From contig NZ_QEQF01000006.1 of assembly GCF_003253115.1 (NCBI RefSeq), positions 46,614 to 110,613 of the forward strand: DNA of 64,000 bases. Direction: 5' to 3'. The notes beneath the pieces were generated by a model. That model saw only the letters and a list, made by a program, of their open reading frames with translations. It had not been told where the DNA came from and ran no database searches. Numbering within the stretch: position 1 is the stretch's first letter; each line of letters opens with the position of its first letter. The translations under genes and the position numbers were made by a program. The stretch comes from Haemophilus_A paraphrohaemolyticus_A (GTDB taxonomy: Bacteria > Pseudomonadota > Gammaproteobacteria > Enterobacterales > Pasteurellaceae). Shown here piece after piece: positions 1 to 8,744 of this stretch.

Positions 1-12
1 TGGTTGTAACAT
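1..12 (-). CDS. rplP: 50S ribosomal protein L16, first codons only (partial)
   Basis: Only the first four codons (M-L-Q-P) lie in the window; the gene continues beyond position 1. The M-L-Q-P start is that of L16, and L16 follows S3 in the bacterial S10 operon. A purine-rich ribosome-binding stretch (plus-strand attctcctta) lies just upstream, between this start and the rpsC stop. The call rests on gene order plus four residues. Confidence 0.8.
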
Positions 13-25
13 TCAGTGATTCTCC

Positions 26-733
26 TTATTTACGACCTTTGCCACGTGGCGCCTTTTTAGGCTGTGCCGCTGGTTCTTTTTCAGATTCGATCACTGCCGC
101 CATACCACCAAGAATTTCACCTTTGAAGATCCAAACTTTAACGCCGATTACGCCGTAAGTTGTGTGAGCTTCTGCAGTGTTATAATCGATGTCTGCACGA
201 AGAGTATGTAGAGGTACACGACCTTCACGATACCATTCTGAGCGAGCAATTTCTGCACCACCTAAACGACCGCTAACTTCAACTTTGATACCTTTAGCAC
301 CTAATTTCATTGCGTTTTGTACTGCACGTTTCATTGCACGGCGGAACATAACACGACGCTCAAGTTGAGAAGCGATGCTATCTGCTACTAATTTCGCATC
401 TAGCTCTGGTTTTTTCACTTCAGCGATGTTGATTTGTGCTGGAACGCCTGCGATTTTCGCTACTGCGTTACGTAATTTTTCAACATCTTCGCCTTTTTTA
501 CCGATAACGATACCAGGACGAGCTGTGTGGATAGTTACACGAATGCTTTTCGCAGGACGTTCAATAGTGATACGTGATACTGAAGCGTTCGCTAACTCTT
601 TGTTTAAGAATTTACGTACTTTGAAGTCGCCGTCTAAGTTATCAGCGAAATCTTGTGTATTCGCGAACCAAGTAGAGTTCCAAGGTTTAACAATACCAAG
701 GCGAATACCATTAGGATGTACTTTCTGACCCAT
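26..733 (-). CDS. rpsC: 30S ribosomal protein S3
   Basis: Component of the small-subunit head at the mRNA entry channel. The 235-residue product has the usual length. It starts MGQKVHPNGIRLG, carries the type II KH domain with the GKKG loop at residues 78-81, and has the conserved SGRLGGAEIAR stretch in the C-terminal half. It ends in a basic tail. It lies between rplV and rplP in the S10 operon and is cotranscribed with them on the minus strand. Identification is secure. Confidence 0.98.
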   Translation of the reverse strand: MGQKVHPNGIRLGIVKPWNSTWFANTQDFADNLDGDFKVRKFLNKELANASVSRITIERPAKSIRVTIHTARPGIVIGKKGEDVEKLRNAVAKIAGVPAQINIAEVKKPELDAKLVADSIASQLERRVMFRRAMKRAVQNAMKLGAKGIKVEVSGRLGGAEIARSEWYREGRVPLHTLRADIDYNTAEAHTTYGVIGVKVWIFKGEILGGMAAVIESEKEPAAQPKKAPRGKGRK

Positions 734-750
734 TGTTATTCTCCTACTGA

Positions 751-1083
751 TTAACGATCTGATACAACCACAGTGATGTGGCTAGTACGTTTTAAAATAC
801 GATCTGCACGACCTTTTGCACGTGGCATAACACGTTTCATGCTTGGACCTTCATCAACGAAAATCTTAGCAACTTTAAGATCATCTACATCTGCACCGTC
901 ATTGTGCTCTGCGTTTGCGATAGCTGATTCTAATACTTTCTTAACTAAAGCCGCTGCTTTTTTGTTAGTAAAAGTTAAGATTTCTAATGCTGCAGAAACT
1001 TTTTTACCGCGAATTAAATCAGCAACTAAGCGAGCTTTTTGGGCAGAAGTACGAGCGTAACGATGTTTAGCAATAGTTTCCAT
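751..1083 (-). CDS. rplV: 50S ribosomal protein L22
   Basis: Large-subunit protein lining the nascent-peptide exit tunnel. The 110-residue product has the family length, with the start METIAKHRYARTSAQKARLVADLIRGK and the beta-hairpin segment containing KRVMPRAKGRADRI near residues 83-96, which reaches into the tunnel (macrolide-resistance changes map there in relatives). It is the seventh gene of the S10 operon. The gaps to rpsS and rpsC are about 10 and 17 bp, so translation is probably coupled. Confidence 0.98.
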   Translation of the reverse strand: METIAKHRYARTSAQKARLVADLIRGKKVSAALEILTFTNKKAAALVKKVLESAIANAEHNDGADVDDLKVAKIFVDEGPSMKRVMPRAKGRADRILKRTSHITVVVSDR

Positions 1084-1093
1084 CTTTTACCTC

Positions 1094-1369
1094 TTATTTC
1101 TTAGCTTTCTTATCTGCGGCGTGACCGCGGTATGTACGAGTCGGTGCAAATTCACCAAGTTTATGACCGATCATTTCGTCTGATACATAAACTGGAACGT
1201 GCTGACGACCATTATGGACTGCGATGGTCAAACCAATCATTGATGGAATGATCATTGAACGACGGGACCAAGTTTTAATTGGTTTTTTATCCCCGCTTTC
1301 CACCGCCTTCTCTACCTTCTTCAACAAGTGTAGGTCAAGGAAAGGACCTTTCTTGAGAGAACGTGGCAT
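1094..1369 (-). CDS. rpsS: 30S ribosomal protein S19
   Basis: Small-subunit head protein that pairs with S13 and helps bind tRNA. The 91 residues match the family length. The start [20 protein letters not shown] and the core stretch [23 protein letters not shown] are diagnostic. It sits between rplB and rplV in standard S10 operon order on the minus strand, and nothing in it is unusual. Confidence 0.98.
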
Positions 1370-1396
1370 GGGTTATCCTCTTTTTAATGAATAAAA

Positions 1397-2218
1397 TTAT
1401 TTGCCACGACGACGTACGATGTATTTATCAGTACGTTTGTTGTGACGAGTTTTCTTACCTTTGGTTTGAACGCCCCAAGGTGTAACTGGATGTTTACCAA
1501 AGTTACGGCCTTCACCACCACCGTGTGGGTGGTCTACTGGGTTCATTGCAGTACCACGAACTGTTGGGCGAACGCCTCTCCAGCGGTTAGCACCTGCTTT
1601 ACCAAGAACGCGAAGCATATGTTCAGAGTTACCTACTTCACCGATTGTTGCGAAACAATCAGCTAATACTTTACGCATTTCGCCTGAACGAAGACGTAAA
1701 GTTACATAGTTACCTTCACGTGCGATAATTTGTACGCTAGCACCCGCAGAACGTGCAATTTGACCACCTTTACCAGGTTTTAATTCCACGTTGTGTACAG
1801 TTGTACCAACTGGGATGTTACGCATAGGTAATGCGTTACCTACTTTAATCGGAGCTGAAGCACCTGCTTGAATCGTATCACCAGCAGATAAACCTTTTGG
1901 TGCTAAGATATAACGGCGTTCACCATCTTTATAAAGAACTAACGCAATGTTAGCAGAACGGTTTGGATCGTATTCTAAACGCTCAACTACCGCTGGGATT
2001 TCTAACTTGTTACGTTTGAAATCAACTAAACGATAATGTTGTTTGTGACCACCACCGATGTGGCGGGTCGTGATACGACCTAAGTTGTTACGACCACCAG
2101 TCTTAGATTTAGTATCTAAAAGTGCAGCGAAAGGTTTCCCTTTGTGAAGTTCTGCATTAACAACTTTAACTACATGACGACGACCAGCGGAGGTCGGCTT
2201 ACATTTAACGATAGCCAT
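1397..2218 (-). CDS. rplB: 50S ribosomal protein L2
   Basis: Essential large-subunit protein next to the peptidyl-transferase centre. The 273-residue product has the standard length. The C-terminal part holds the conserved MNPVDHPHGGGEGR segment, which includes the histidine implicated in peptidyl-transferase structure (His229 in E. coli). The N-terminal OB-like and central SH3-like parts read through without gaps. Fifth gene of the S10 operon, 19 bp after rplW. Confidence 0.98.
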   Translation of the reverse strand: MAIVKCKPTSAGRRHVVKVVNAELHKGKPFAALLDTKSKTGGRNNLGRITTRHIGGGHKQHYRLVDFKRNKLEIPAVVERLEYDPNRSANIALVLYKDGERRYILAPKGLSAGDTIQAGASAPIKVGNALPMRNIPVGTTVHNVELKPGKGGQIARSAGASVQIIAREGNYVTLRLRSGEMRKVLADCFATIGEVGNSEHMLRVLGKAGANRWRGVRPTVRGTAMNPVDHPHGGGEGRNFGKHPVTPWGVQTKGKKTRHNKRTDKYIVRRRGK

Positions 2219-2237
2219 AGTTTTCTATTCCTCCGAA

Positions 2238-2543
2238 TTACTCTGCCGCACCTTCAACGAAGTCAAGTGATTGACCTTCTTGAAGAGTTACATAAGCTTT
2301 TTTCCAGTCACTACGACGACCTGATTTTGCACCGTGACGTTTAGTTTTACCTTTAACAACCACTGTACGTACAGAATCAACTTTAACTTCGAAAAGTGCT
2401 TCAACCGCATTTGCAATTTCTACTTTATTAGCATCTAATGCAACTTTAAATACAATTGTGTTACCTTTTTCAGCGTTGCTTGTCGCTTTCTCAGAGATAT
2501 GAGGTGCTTTAAGCACTTTTAGCAAACGTTCTTGTTGAATCAT
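2238..2543 (-). CDS. rplW: 50S ribosomal protein L23
   Basis: Large-subunit protein at the tunnel exit, the docking site for trigger factor and SRP. The 101-residue product starts MIQQERLLKVLKAPHISEKAT, the usual L23 opening, followed by the flexible basic loop (GKTKRHGAKSGRRSDWKKA). Its start overlaps the rplD stop by 4 bp (an ATGA-type junction), which indicates translational coupling within the S10 operon. Confidence 0.98.
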   Translation of the reverse strand: MIQQERLLKVLKAPHISEKATSNAEKGNTIVFKVALDANKVEIANAVEALFEVKVDSVRTVVVKGKTKRHGAKSGRRSDWKKAYVTLQEGQSLDFVEGAAE

Positions 2544-3142
2544 GCTAGCATCTCCTCAATTTGTTTTACTGCATCAACAGTTACAACCACTTTATCAAAA
2601 GCGATTAAGCTAACTGGGTCGATTGCTTGAACATCACGAACGTCTACTTTATATAAGTTGCGTGCTGCTAAGAATAGATTTTCATCTAAGTTTGCAGTAA
2701 TGATTAAAGCGTCAGTTAACGCCATCTCTTTTAATTTTTGTGCTAAAACTTTAGTTTTAGGTGCATCGATTTCGAATTTCTCAACAACCACTAAACGATC
2801 TTGACGAACTAATTCAGAAAGAATGCTTTTGATTGCACCACGGTACATTTTTTTGTTCACTTTTTGACTGTGATCTTGTGGTTTCGCTGCGAAAGTGATA
2901 CCACCAGAACGCCAGATTGGTGATTTGATGTCACCAGAACGTGCACGACCTGTACCTTTTTGACGCCAAGGTTTTTTGCCTGAACCAGACACTTCAGCAC
3001 GAGTTTTTTGTGCACGCGAACCTTGACGAGCACCTGCTGCGTAAGCAACAACTACTTGGTGGATTAACGCTTCGTTAAACTCACGTCCGAAGGTAGTTTC
3101 AGAAACAGTGAGTGCGTTTGCACCAACAACTTGTAATTCCAT
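2540..3142 (-). CDS. rplD: 50S ribosomal protein L4, autoregulator of the S10 operon
   Basis: L4 binds 23S rRNA domain I and extends a loop into the exit tunnel. In gammaproteobacteria it also represses its own operon by attenuation and translational control at the S10 leader. The 200-residue product has the family length, with the tunnel-loop sequence RAEVSGSGKKPWRQKGTGRARSG near residues 48-70. It overlaps rplW by 4 bp. The long leader before rpsJ fits L4 feedback here, which is an inference from E. coli. Confidence 0.98.
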   Translation of the reverse strand: MELQVVGANALTVSETTFGREFNEALIHQVVVAYAAGARQGSRAQKTRAEVSGSGKKPWRQKGTGRARSGDIKSPIWRSGGITFAAKPQDHSQKVNKKMYRGAIKSILSELVRQDRLVVVEKFEIDAPKTKVLAQKLKEMALTDALIITANLDENLFLAARNLYKVDVRDVQAIDPVSLIAFDKVVVTVDAVKQIEEMLA

Positions 3143-3157
3143 CTCTATCTCCTAGAC

Positions 3158-3784
3158 TTATGCTTTAACTGCTGGTTTAACAATAACATCACTATTAGTT
3201 GCGCCTGGAACAGCACCTTTAACTAATAATAATTTACGCTCAGCATCTACACGAACAACTTCAAGTGATTGAACAGTTACACGCTCAGCACCTAAGTGTC
3301 CAGCCATTTTTTTGCCTTTAAACACACGACCTGGAGTTTGGTTTTGACCAATAGAACCAAGTACACGGTGTGATAAAGAGTTACCATGTGTAGCATCTTG
3401 AGTACGGAAGTTCCAACGTTTAACACCACCTTGGAAACCTTTACCTTTAGATGTACCAGTAACATCGACTTTCTTAACATCAGTGAAGATGTCAACATTG
3501 ATTTCTTGACCTAAAGTGAATTCTTCACCTTCAGTACGAAATTCCCATAAACCGCGACCAGCTTCAACACCTGCTTTCACGAAATGGCCTGCTTCTGGCT
3601 TAGTTACACGACTAGCTTTTTTAGTACCAGTAGTAACTTGAATTGCAGAATAGCCATCGTTTTCAAGGGTTTTAACTTGAGTAACACGGTTGGCTTCGAT
3701 TTCGATAACGGTAACTGGAATAGACACGCCGTCTTCAGTGAAAACGCGGGTCATACCAACTTTACGACCGATTAAACCAATCAT
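3158..3784 (-). CDS. rplC: 50S ribosomal protein L3
   Basis: One of the first proteins to bind 23S rRNA during assembly. The 208-residue product starts MIGLIGRKVGMTRVFTEDG and carries the loop GNSLSHRVLGSIGQNQTPG, where the Gln of GQNQTPG is the residue methylated by PrmB in E. coli. Second gene of the S10 operon, between rpsJ and rplD. Length and motifs leave no doubt. Confidence 0.98.
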   Translation of the reverse strand: MIGLIGRKVGMTRVFTEDGVSIPVTVIEIEANRVTQVKTLENDGYSAIQVTTGTKKASRVTKPEAGHFVKAGVEAGRGLWEFRTEGEEFTLGQEINVDIFTDVKKVDVTGTSKGKGFQGGVKRWNFRTQDATHGNSLSHRVLGSIGQNQTPGRVFKGKKMAGHLGAERVTVQSLEVVRVDAERKLLLVKGAVPGATNSDVIVKPAVKA

Positions 3785-3809
3785 TGTAATAACCTCTTAA
3801 AATTCCCAA

Positions 3810-4121
3810 TTAACCTAGACTAATCTGAACATCAACGCCAGCAGCTAGATCTAAACGCATTAATGCATCAACAGTTTTTTCTGTTGGTTCAACAATATCA
3901 ACTAAACGTTTGTGAGTACGGATTTCATATTGGTCACGCGCATCTTTGTTAACGTGTGGAGAAATCAATACCGTGAAACGTTCTTTACGAGTTGGTAAAG
4001 GAATTGGACCACGAACTTGTGCACCAGTACGTTTAGCTGTTTCTACGATCTCCGCTGTTGATTGATCAATTAAACGATGATCAAACGCCTTTAAGCGGAT
4101 ACGGATTCTTTGGTTCTGCAT
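3810..4121 (-). CDS. rpsJ: 30S ribosomal protein S10 (NusE)
   Basis: First gene of the operon. S10 is both a small-subunit head protein and, as NusE, the partner of NusB at boxA in rRNA antitermination; a boxA lies at the far end of this window (63876-63888). The 103 residues start [19 protein letters not shown] and include the conserved [16 protein letters not shown] stretch. The ATG is preceded by a strong ggagct ribosome-binding site and a leader of about 200 nt. Confidence 0.98.
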
Positions 4122-4358
4122 TAGACCAGAGCTCCATTAAAATTTAGCTAATAAAAAAACCAAACTACCACTTATCTAAAAAGAATAAGGGAGCTCAGTT
4201 ACACCAATTATAGTTCCAAAATCAGGAACATTATTGTGCTACCTAATTGGCAACACCATTTGATAAATGATTACATCAAACGACTTAACTATACACCTTC
4301 TCGCGAAGATGCACGAGAAAAGTGGCTGTATAATACAGGCAAAAACCTATTTTAGCAA
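4122..4358 (-). promoter_or_regulatory. S10 operon promoter and long leader
   Basis: On the minus strand a good sigma-70 promoter is visible: -35 TTGCTA (4358-4353), a 17-bp spacer, and -10 TATTAT (4335-4330). Transcription would begin near 4323, giving an untranslated leader of about 200 nt with a hairpin-forming stretch (cttctcgcgaagatgcacgaga, 4289-4320 region). In E. coli the S10 leader is the target of L4-mediated attenuation; the same role here is inferred from position and length. Confidence 0.75.
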
Positions 4359-4489
4359 CTCTTTTTTCTGCAAATTTGATAATTTTTTGAACCACTTTTT
4401 AGGCAAAAAAATTTTAGCATCTCTTATCACAAACTAGACTATTTTGAAACATCTCAAATTTCTATGTTATTTAAAAATATTTTTCTTAA

Positions 4490-4511
4490 ATTTTCGAGCG
4501 AGTTCACATTT
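4490..4511 (+). promoter_or_regulatory. Candidate CRP or CRP-S site upstream of sxy
   Basis: The 22-bp stretch has a perfect right half (TCACATTT) and a left half TTCGA in place of TGTGA, separated by 6 bp. The C at the third left position resembles the CRP-S class (TGCGA) that in Haemophilus needs both CRP and Sxy. It lies about 105 bp before the sxy start. The match is one-sided and the downstream -10 is weak, so this is a candidate only. Confidence 0.35.
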
Positions 4512-4605
4512 TTGAAAAAATGTAGTTGAAACGATCATACATACTCAGGTATTTATTAAAAATATTTTTTATTTAACAAAATTATTGATATTTTCAGGAG
4601 AACAA

Positions 4606-5256
4606 ATGCAACCTATTCAAGCTGTTGAGCAACCCATTTCTACTCTTTTTGAACCTATCGTAGGGAAAGTTAAAATTAAAACTTACTTTTCTTATTATGC
4701 CGTTTTTGCCAATGGATTTATGTTGGCTTTATATAAAAATAATATGGTCTTTTTACGTGCATCTACAAACTCAAAAGCAGAAATTCAGCAACTTGAAGGA
4801 ACTTATCCACTTCAAGATCATGATGTTGGTATAAATACTAAAAATTTTTATGCAATGTCTTATAAATTTGCTTTAGAAACGCCAAATTTTTCTATTTGGC
4901 TGACCTCTATTTTAGATGAGCTTACAAACCAACAACGACTTGAAGAGGAAAAACGTAAAACGCAAGTGCGTTCATTAGCTAATATGAACATAAAAATGGA
5001 GCGAATATTAAAGCGTATTAATATCAAAAATGTGGAGCAATTTAGACAGAAAGGCTATATGAACACTTTTATTGAGCTTATCAAACAAGGCTCTGATCGC
5101 TCAGATGTGATGCTATTTAGACTACATGGTGCTATTCATCAAAAATCAATCTACCATATTACCCATAAAGAAAGGTTAGAACTGCTAAAAGAAGCTAATC
5201 AGGCTCTTTACAATGCAGGATTGCGTCATAGATTTGATATTGCAGATGAAGATTAA
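4606..5256 (+). CDS. sxy: Sxy/TfoX competence regulator
   Basis: Activator of natural-competence genes; in Haemophilus it acts with CRP at CRP-S promoters. The 216-residue product has an N-terminal TfoX domain (about residues 5-100, with the FANGFMLALYKNNMVFLRA strand pair) and a C-terminal helix-hairpin domain (NMNIKMERILKRINIKNVEQFRQKG). The chosen ATG has AGGAG 6 bp upstream; an earlier in-frame ATG at 4585 lacks one. Length matches Haemophilus Sxy (217). Similarity to Haemophilus Sxy is moderate but runs along the whole protein. The uptake signals throughout the window fit a naturally competent organism. Confidence 0.9.
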   Translation: MQPIQAVEQPISTLFEPIVGKVKIKTYFSYYAVFANGFMLALYKNNMVFLRASTNSKAEIQQLEGTYPLQDHDVGINTKNFYAMSYKFALETPNFSIWLTSILDELTNQQRLEEEKRKTQVRSLANMNIKMERILKRINIKNVEQFRQKGYMNTFIELIKQGSDRSDVMLFRLHGAIHQKSIYHITHKERLELLKEANQALYNAGLRHRFDIADED

Positions 5257-5287
5257 CATTATAAAGGAAAGAAATGAATTAAAAATA

Positions 5288-5316
5288 AACCGTGGGAGTC
5301 AATTCCCACGGTTATT
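5288..5316 (-). terminator. Terminator of the decayed transporter gene
   Basis: A 10-bp stem aaccgtggga/tcccacggtt (5288-5297 with 5304-5313) is followed on the minus strand by a U-rich run (tttattttta). It directly follows the stop of the DASS-type pseudogene, so it is the old terminator of that gene. It may also stop plus-strand sxy transcripts, though the plus-strand tail is not U-rich. Confidence 0.75.
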
Positions 5317-5903
5317 CAAGCATCCAATCTAAAAACATTTTCCACCAAATTAAACCAACACCGAAAAGGATTGGGCCGCAGGCGTGGGTCTATTGGGTAA
5401 GTGGGCAAGATAAACGACTGCTAGCAGCCATTGAAAGAGCGAGCTGTGCCAGTGATACGTTTAAGCTTAAGCCTACGCCGAGTGATACGCTGCAAAGTGC
5501 TGCGATTTATGCGTTACCAGCACAATCCAGTTGATATTGTCTAAGAATACGCTGATTTGTTGTCCCATTAACTCACCGAACCATTTAGTAAAACATAAGG
5601 TTTGGAGTTAAATTGCCTCATTAAGAGTGCTGCGAACCGTATTAAGGTATCCCACGCACCTTTTTCTTTTTGATGTCGTTCATATTCCCGATACAGCTTA
5701 CTAAGAATGTCCCCACTTTAGAGTGATAATCCCGAGTAAGCCGATTTCGCCCACTTTGCAAATAATGGCAACGATGGTTGCACGAAAATAATTACAGTAT
5801 GCCACCTAGAAACAGATAAGCCTTCAGGTGGAGCAAGTTGCCATAGACCAATACTAATTGCGGTAATAATCAGTAATGGAATCTATTTAATATCTGATTT
5901 CAT
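5312..5903 (-). pseudogene. Decayed DASS/CitT-family anion transporter
   Basis: Reading the minus strand from ATG 5903 gives MKSDIK, a stop, then IPLLIITAISIGLWQLAPPEGLS and W-HTVIIF, the N-terminus of a divalent-anion:Na+ symporter (SLC13, CitT/TtdT-like). After frame changes come WDTLIRFAAL, GQQIS and, at the end, GPILFGVGLIWWKMFLDWMLE with a stop, which are C-terminal parts of the same family. Family members have about 470-490 residues; only about 590 bp remain, so most of the middle is deleted and several frameshifts and stops are present. It would have taken up citrate, malate, tartrate or a similar acid. Confidence 0.75.
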
Positions 5904-6084
5904 AAAATAATATTCCAAAAGCAAATAATTTAATCAGTGAAATAAAAGTTGTTGCAGTTTATAACAACTATGTAATTTTTTGGGGGGGATAGATCAAAAA
6001 TTTACCTCTTTTGAGATGAATTCAAAAAAATAACGTAAATCAATACATTGATAATTAAGTATTATTCTCACTATTGTTCATTTT

Positions 6085-6098
6085 TTGAGTTAGATCAT
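6085..6098 (+). promoter_or_regulatory. FNR-like site upstream of frdABCD
   Basis: TTGAG-TTAG-ATCAT matches the FNR consensus TTGAT-N4-ATCAA at 8 of 10 positions. It lies about 115 bp before the frdA start, with a candidate -10 (TAAAAT, 6128-6133) downstream at roughly class II spacing. Fumarate reductase operons are activated by FNR under anoxia in E. coli and Haemophilus, so the site is functionally sensible. The rest of 5904-6207 is AT-rich without genes. Confidence 0.6.
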
Positions 6099-6207
6099 AA
6101 AAGAGGTTAGTTTCTGTTAAAAAATTGTAAAATGACTTCCTCTTGTACCTCTAAAGTGGCAGAATAAGCTTACTTTTTATGTTTTTACCTATTATTTTGG
6201 AGTGAAT

Positions 6208-8001
6208 ATGCAAAGTGTTAATTTTGATGTCGCGATTGTAGGTGCTGGTGGCGGTGGCTTACGTGCAGCAATTGCAGCAGCAGAAGCAAATCCGAACTTA
6301 AAAATCGCTTTAATTTCAAAAGTTTACCCAATGCGTAGCCATACAGTAGCAGCAGAAGGCGGTTCAGCAGCGGTAATTAAAGATAACGACTCATTCGATA
6401 ACCACTTTAACGATACCGTAGGCGGTGGCGACTGGTTATGTGAACAAGACATTGTGGAATACTTTGTAGAGCATTCTCCAATTGAAATGACCCAATTAGA
6501 ACGTTGGGGCTGCCCTTGGAGCCGTCGTGAAGATGGTGAAGTGAACGTGCGTCGTTTCGGTGGGATGAAAATTGAGCGTACTTGGTTCGCAGCCGATAAA
6601 ACAGGTTTCCACATTTTGCATACGCTTTTCCAAACTTCAATGAAATACCCTAACATCGTGCGTTTCGATGAGCACTTTGTATTAGATATTTTAACCGACA
6701 ACGGAGAAGCTCGCGGTTGTGTGGCGATGAATATGATGGAAGGCACATTAGTGCAAATCAACGCATCTGCGGTGGTTATCGCAACAGGTGGGGGTTGCCG
6801 CACTTATCGTTTCAATACCAACGGTGGTATCGTAACGGGTGATGGATTATCTATGGCGTATCGTCACGGTGTGGCATTGCGTGATATGGAATTCGTTCAA
6901 TATCACCCAACAGGCTTACCGAATACAGGTATTTTGATGACCGAAGGTTGTCGTGGTGAAGGTGGTATCTTGGTCAATAAAGATGGCTACCGTTATCTTC
7001 AAGATTACGGCTTAGGACCAGAAACCCCAATCGGCAAACCAGAAAACAAATATATGGAATTAGGCCCTCGCGACCGTGTTTCTCAAGCATTCTGGCAAGA
7101 ATGGAAAAAAGGTAACACCTTAAAAACTGCAAAAGGTGTGGATGTGGTTCACTTAGACTTACGTCACTTAGGTGAAAAACACTTAACCGAACGTTTACCG
7201 TTCATCTGCGAATTAGCTCGTGCTTATGAAGGTGTGGATCCAGTAACTCAACCAATCCCAGTGCGCCCAGTGGTTCACTACACTATGGGTGGTATTGAAG
7301 TGGATATGCATGCTGAAACCTCAATCAAAGGTTTATATGCAGTGGGTGAGTGTGCTTCTTCGGGCTTACACGGTGCAAACCGCTTAGGTTCTAACTCATT
7401 AGCTGAGCTTGTGGTATTCGGTAAAGTGGCGGGTGAAAATGCGGCACACCGTGCGTTAGAAGCAGGTCCTGCAAACCAAGCACAAATCGATGCACAAGCA
7501 AAAGATGTAGTTGCACGCTTAACCAATCTTGCGAACCAAGAAGGTAACGAATCTTACTCAGACATTCGTAACCAAATGGGCGATGCAATGGAAGAAGGTT
7601 GTGGTATCTATCGTACACAAGAAGGTATGGAAGGTGCGGTTAACAAAATCGAAGAGCTTAAAGAACGTTATAAACGCATCAGCGTGAAAGATAAATCAAG
7701 CGTATTTAATACTGACTTACTCTACAAAATCGAACTTGGCTTTATCTTAGACGTAGCACAATCTATTGCGTGTTCAGCGGTTGAACGTAAAGAATCACGT
7801 GGTGCACACCAACGTTTAGACTTTACTGAACGTGATGATGTGAACTACTTAAAACACACCCAAGCATTCTACAATGCAGATGGCAAACCAACCATCAAAT
7901 ACAGTGATGTGAAAATTACCAAATCTCAACCTGCAAAACGTGTGTACGGTGCAGAAGGTGCGGCTCAAGAAGCAGCGAAAAAAGCGGCACAACAAAAATA
8001 G
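6208..8001 (+). CDS. frdA: Fumarate reductase flavoprotein subunit
   Basis: Catalytic subunit of the membrane-bound enzyme that reduces fumarate to succinate with menaquinol in anaerobic respiration. The 597 residues have the N-terminal dinucleotide fold (VAIVGAGGGGLRAA) and His45 in RSHTVAAEGG, the residue that binds FAD covalently. The active-site regions HPTGLP and LHGANRLGSNSLAELV follow. ATG 6208 was chosen over GTG 6202 because the GTG overlaps the ribosome-binding ttggag. First of four tightly spaced genes, behind an FNR-like site. Confidence 0.97.
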   Translation: MQSVNFDVAIVGAGGGGLRAAIAAAEANPNLKIALISKVYPMRSHTVAAEGGSAAVIKDNDSFDNHFNDTVGGGDWLCEQDIVEYFVEHSPIEMTQLERWGCPWSRREDGEVNVRRFGGMKIERTWFAADKTGFHILHTLFQTSMKYPNIVRFDEHFVLDILTDNGEARGCVAMNMMEGTLVQINASAVVIATGGGCRTYRFNTNGGIVTGDGLSMAYRHGVALRDMEFVQYHPTGLPNTGILMTEGCRGEGGILVNKDGYRYLQDYGLGPETPIGKPENKYMELGPRDRVSQAFWQEWKKGNTLKTAKGVDVVHLDLRHLGEKHLTERLPFICELARAYEGVDPVTQPIPVRPVVHYTMGGIEVDMHAETSIKGLYAVGECASSGLHGANRLGSNSLAELVVFGKVAGENAAHRALEAGPANQAQIDAQAKDVVARLTNLANQEGNESYSDIRNQMGDAMEEGCGIYRTQEGMEGAVNKIEELKERYKRISVKDKSSVFNTDLLYKIELGFILDVAQSIACSAVERKESRGAHQRLDFTERDDVNYLKHTQAFYNADGKPTIKYSDVKITKSQPAKRVYGAEGAAQEAAKKAAQQK

Positions 8002-8010
8002 GGGATAGCT

Positions 8011-8736
8011 ATGGAAAAAATGACGATTGAAGTGCTTCGCTACAATCCAGAAGTGGATAGTGAACCACATTTAGAAAAATATGAAGTGCCGTATGATGGT
8101 CAAACTTCACTCTTAGATGCGTTAAACTTCATCAAAGATGAGTTACAACCAGAGTTATCTTACCGTTGGTCTTGCCGTATGGCGATCTGTGGTTCTTGCG
8201 GTATGATGGTCAACGGCAAACCAAAATTGGCGTGTAAAACCTTCTTACGTGACTACAGTGGTTATATGCGAATTGAACCCCTACAAAACTTCCCAATTGA
8301 ACGTGACTTAGTGGTAGATTTAAGTCACTTCATCGACAGTATTGAAGCGATTCAGCCATACATCATTGACAACAAAGCACCAGTAGGTCAGCGTACTAAA
8401 CAAACTCCAGCACAGCTTGAGAAATATCGTCAATTCTCAATGTGTATCAACTGTGGTTTATGCTACGCTGCTTGTCCTCAATTTGGTTTAAACCCAGAGT
8501 TTATCGGTCCTGCTGCCTTAACCTTGGCTCACCGTTATAACTTAGATAACCGTGATAACGGTCGTGAACAACGTATGAAGCTCTTAAGCTCACAAAATGG
8601 CGTATGGAGCTGTACTTTTGTTGGTTACTGCTCAGAAGTATGTCCAAAACACGTCGGTCCTGCTTCAGCAATTAACCAAGGCAAACTTGAAAGTGCGAAA
8701 GACTACGTGATCTCAATGTTAAAACCAAAAGGCTAG
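8011..8736 (+). CDS. frdB: Fumarate reductase iron-sulfur subunit
   Basis: Carries electrons from the quinol site to the flavin. The 241-residue product has the N-terminal [2Fe-2S] ferredoxin domain with CRMAICGSCGMMVNGKPKLAC and the C-terminal domain with CINCGLCYAACP plus CSEVCPKHV for the [4Fe-4S] and [3Fe-4S] clusters. It starts 9 bp after frdA. Length and cysteine pattern are standard for FrdB. Confidence 0.97.
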   Translation: MEKMTIEVLRYNPEVDSEPHLEKYEVPYDGQTSLLDALNFIKDELQPELSYRWSCRMAICGSCGMMVNGKPKLACKTFLRDYSGYMRIEPLQNFPIERDLVVDLSHFIDSIEAIQPYIIDNKAPVGQRTKQTPAQLEKYRQFSMCINCGLCYAACPQFGLNPEFIGPAALTLAHRYNLDNRDNGREQRMKLLSSQNGVWSCTFVGYCSEVCPKHVGPASAINQGKLESAKDYVISMLKPKG

Positions 8737-8744
8737 GGGGAATT

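Noticed and set aside
5292..5534. An 80-codon plus-strand open frame downstream of sxy
   Set aside because: It runs antisense through the DASS pseudogene and its terminator and has no ribosome-binding site or recognisable family.
6039..6052. ATCAATACATTGAT palindrome upstream of frdA
   Set aside because: The half-sites are in the reverse order of an FNR box (TTGAT-N4-ATCAA), so it is not a proper FNR site; the better match is at 6085-6098.
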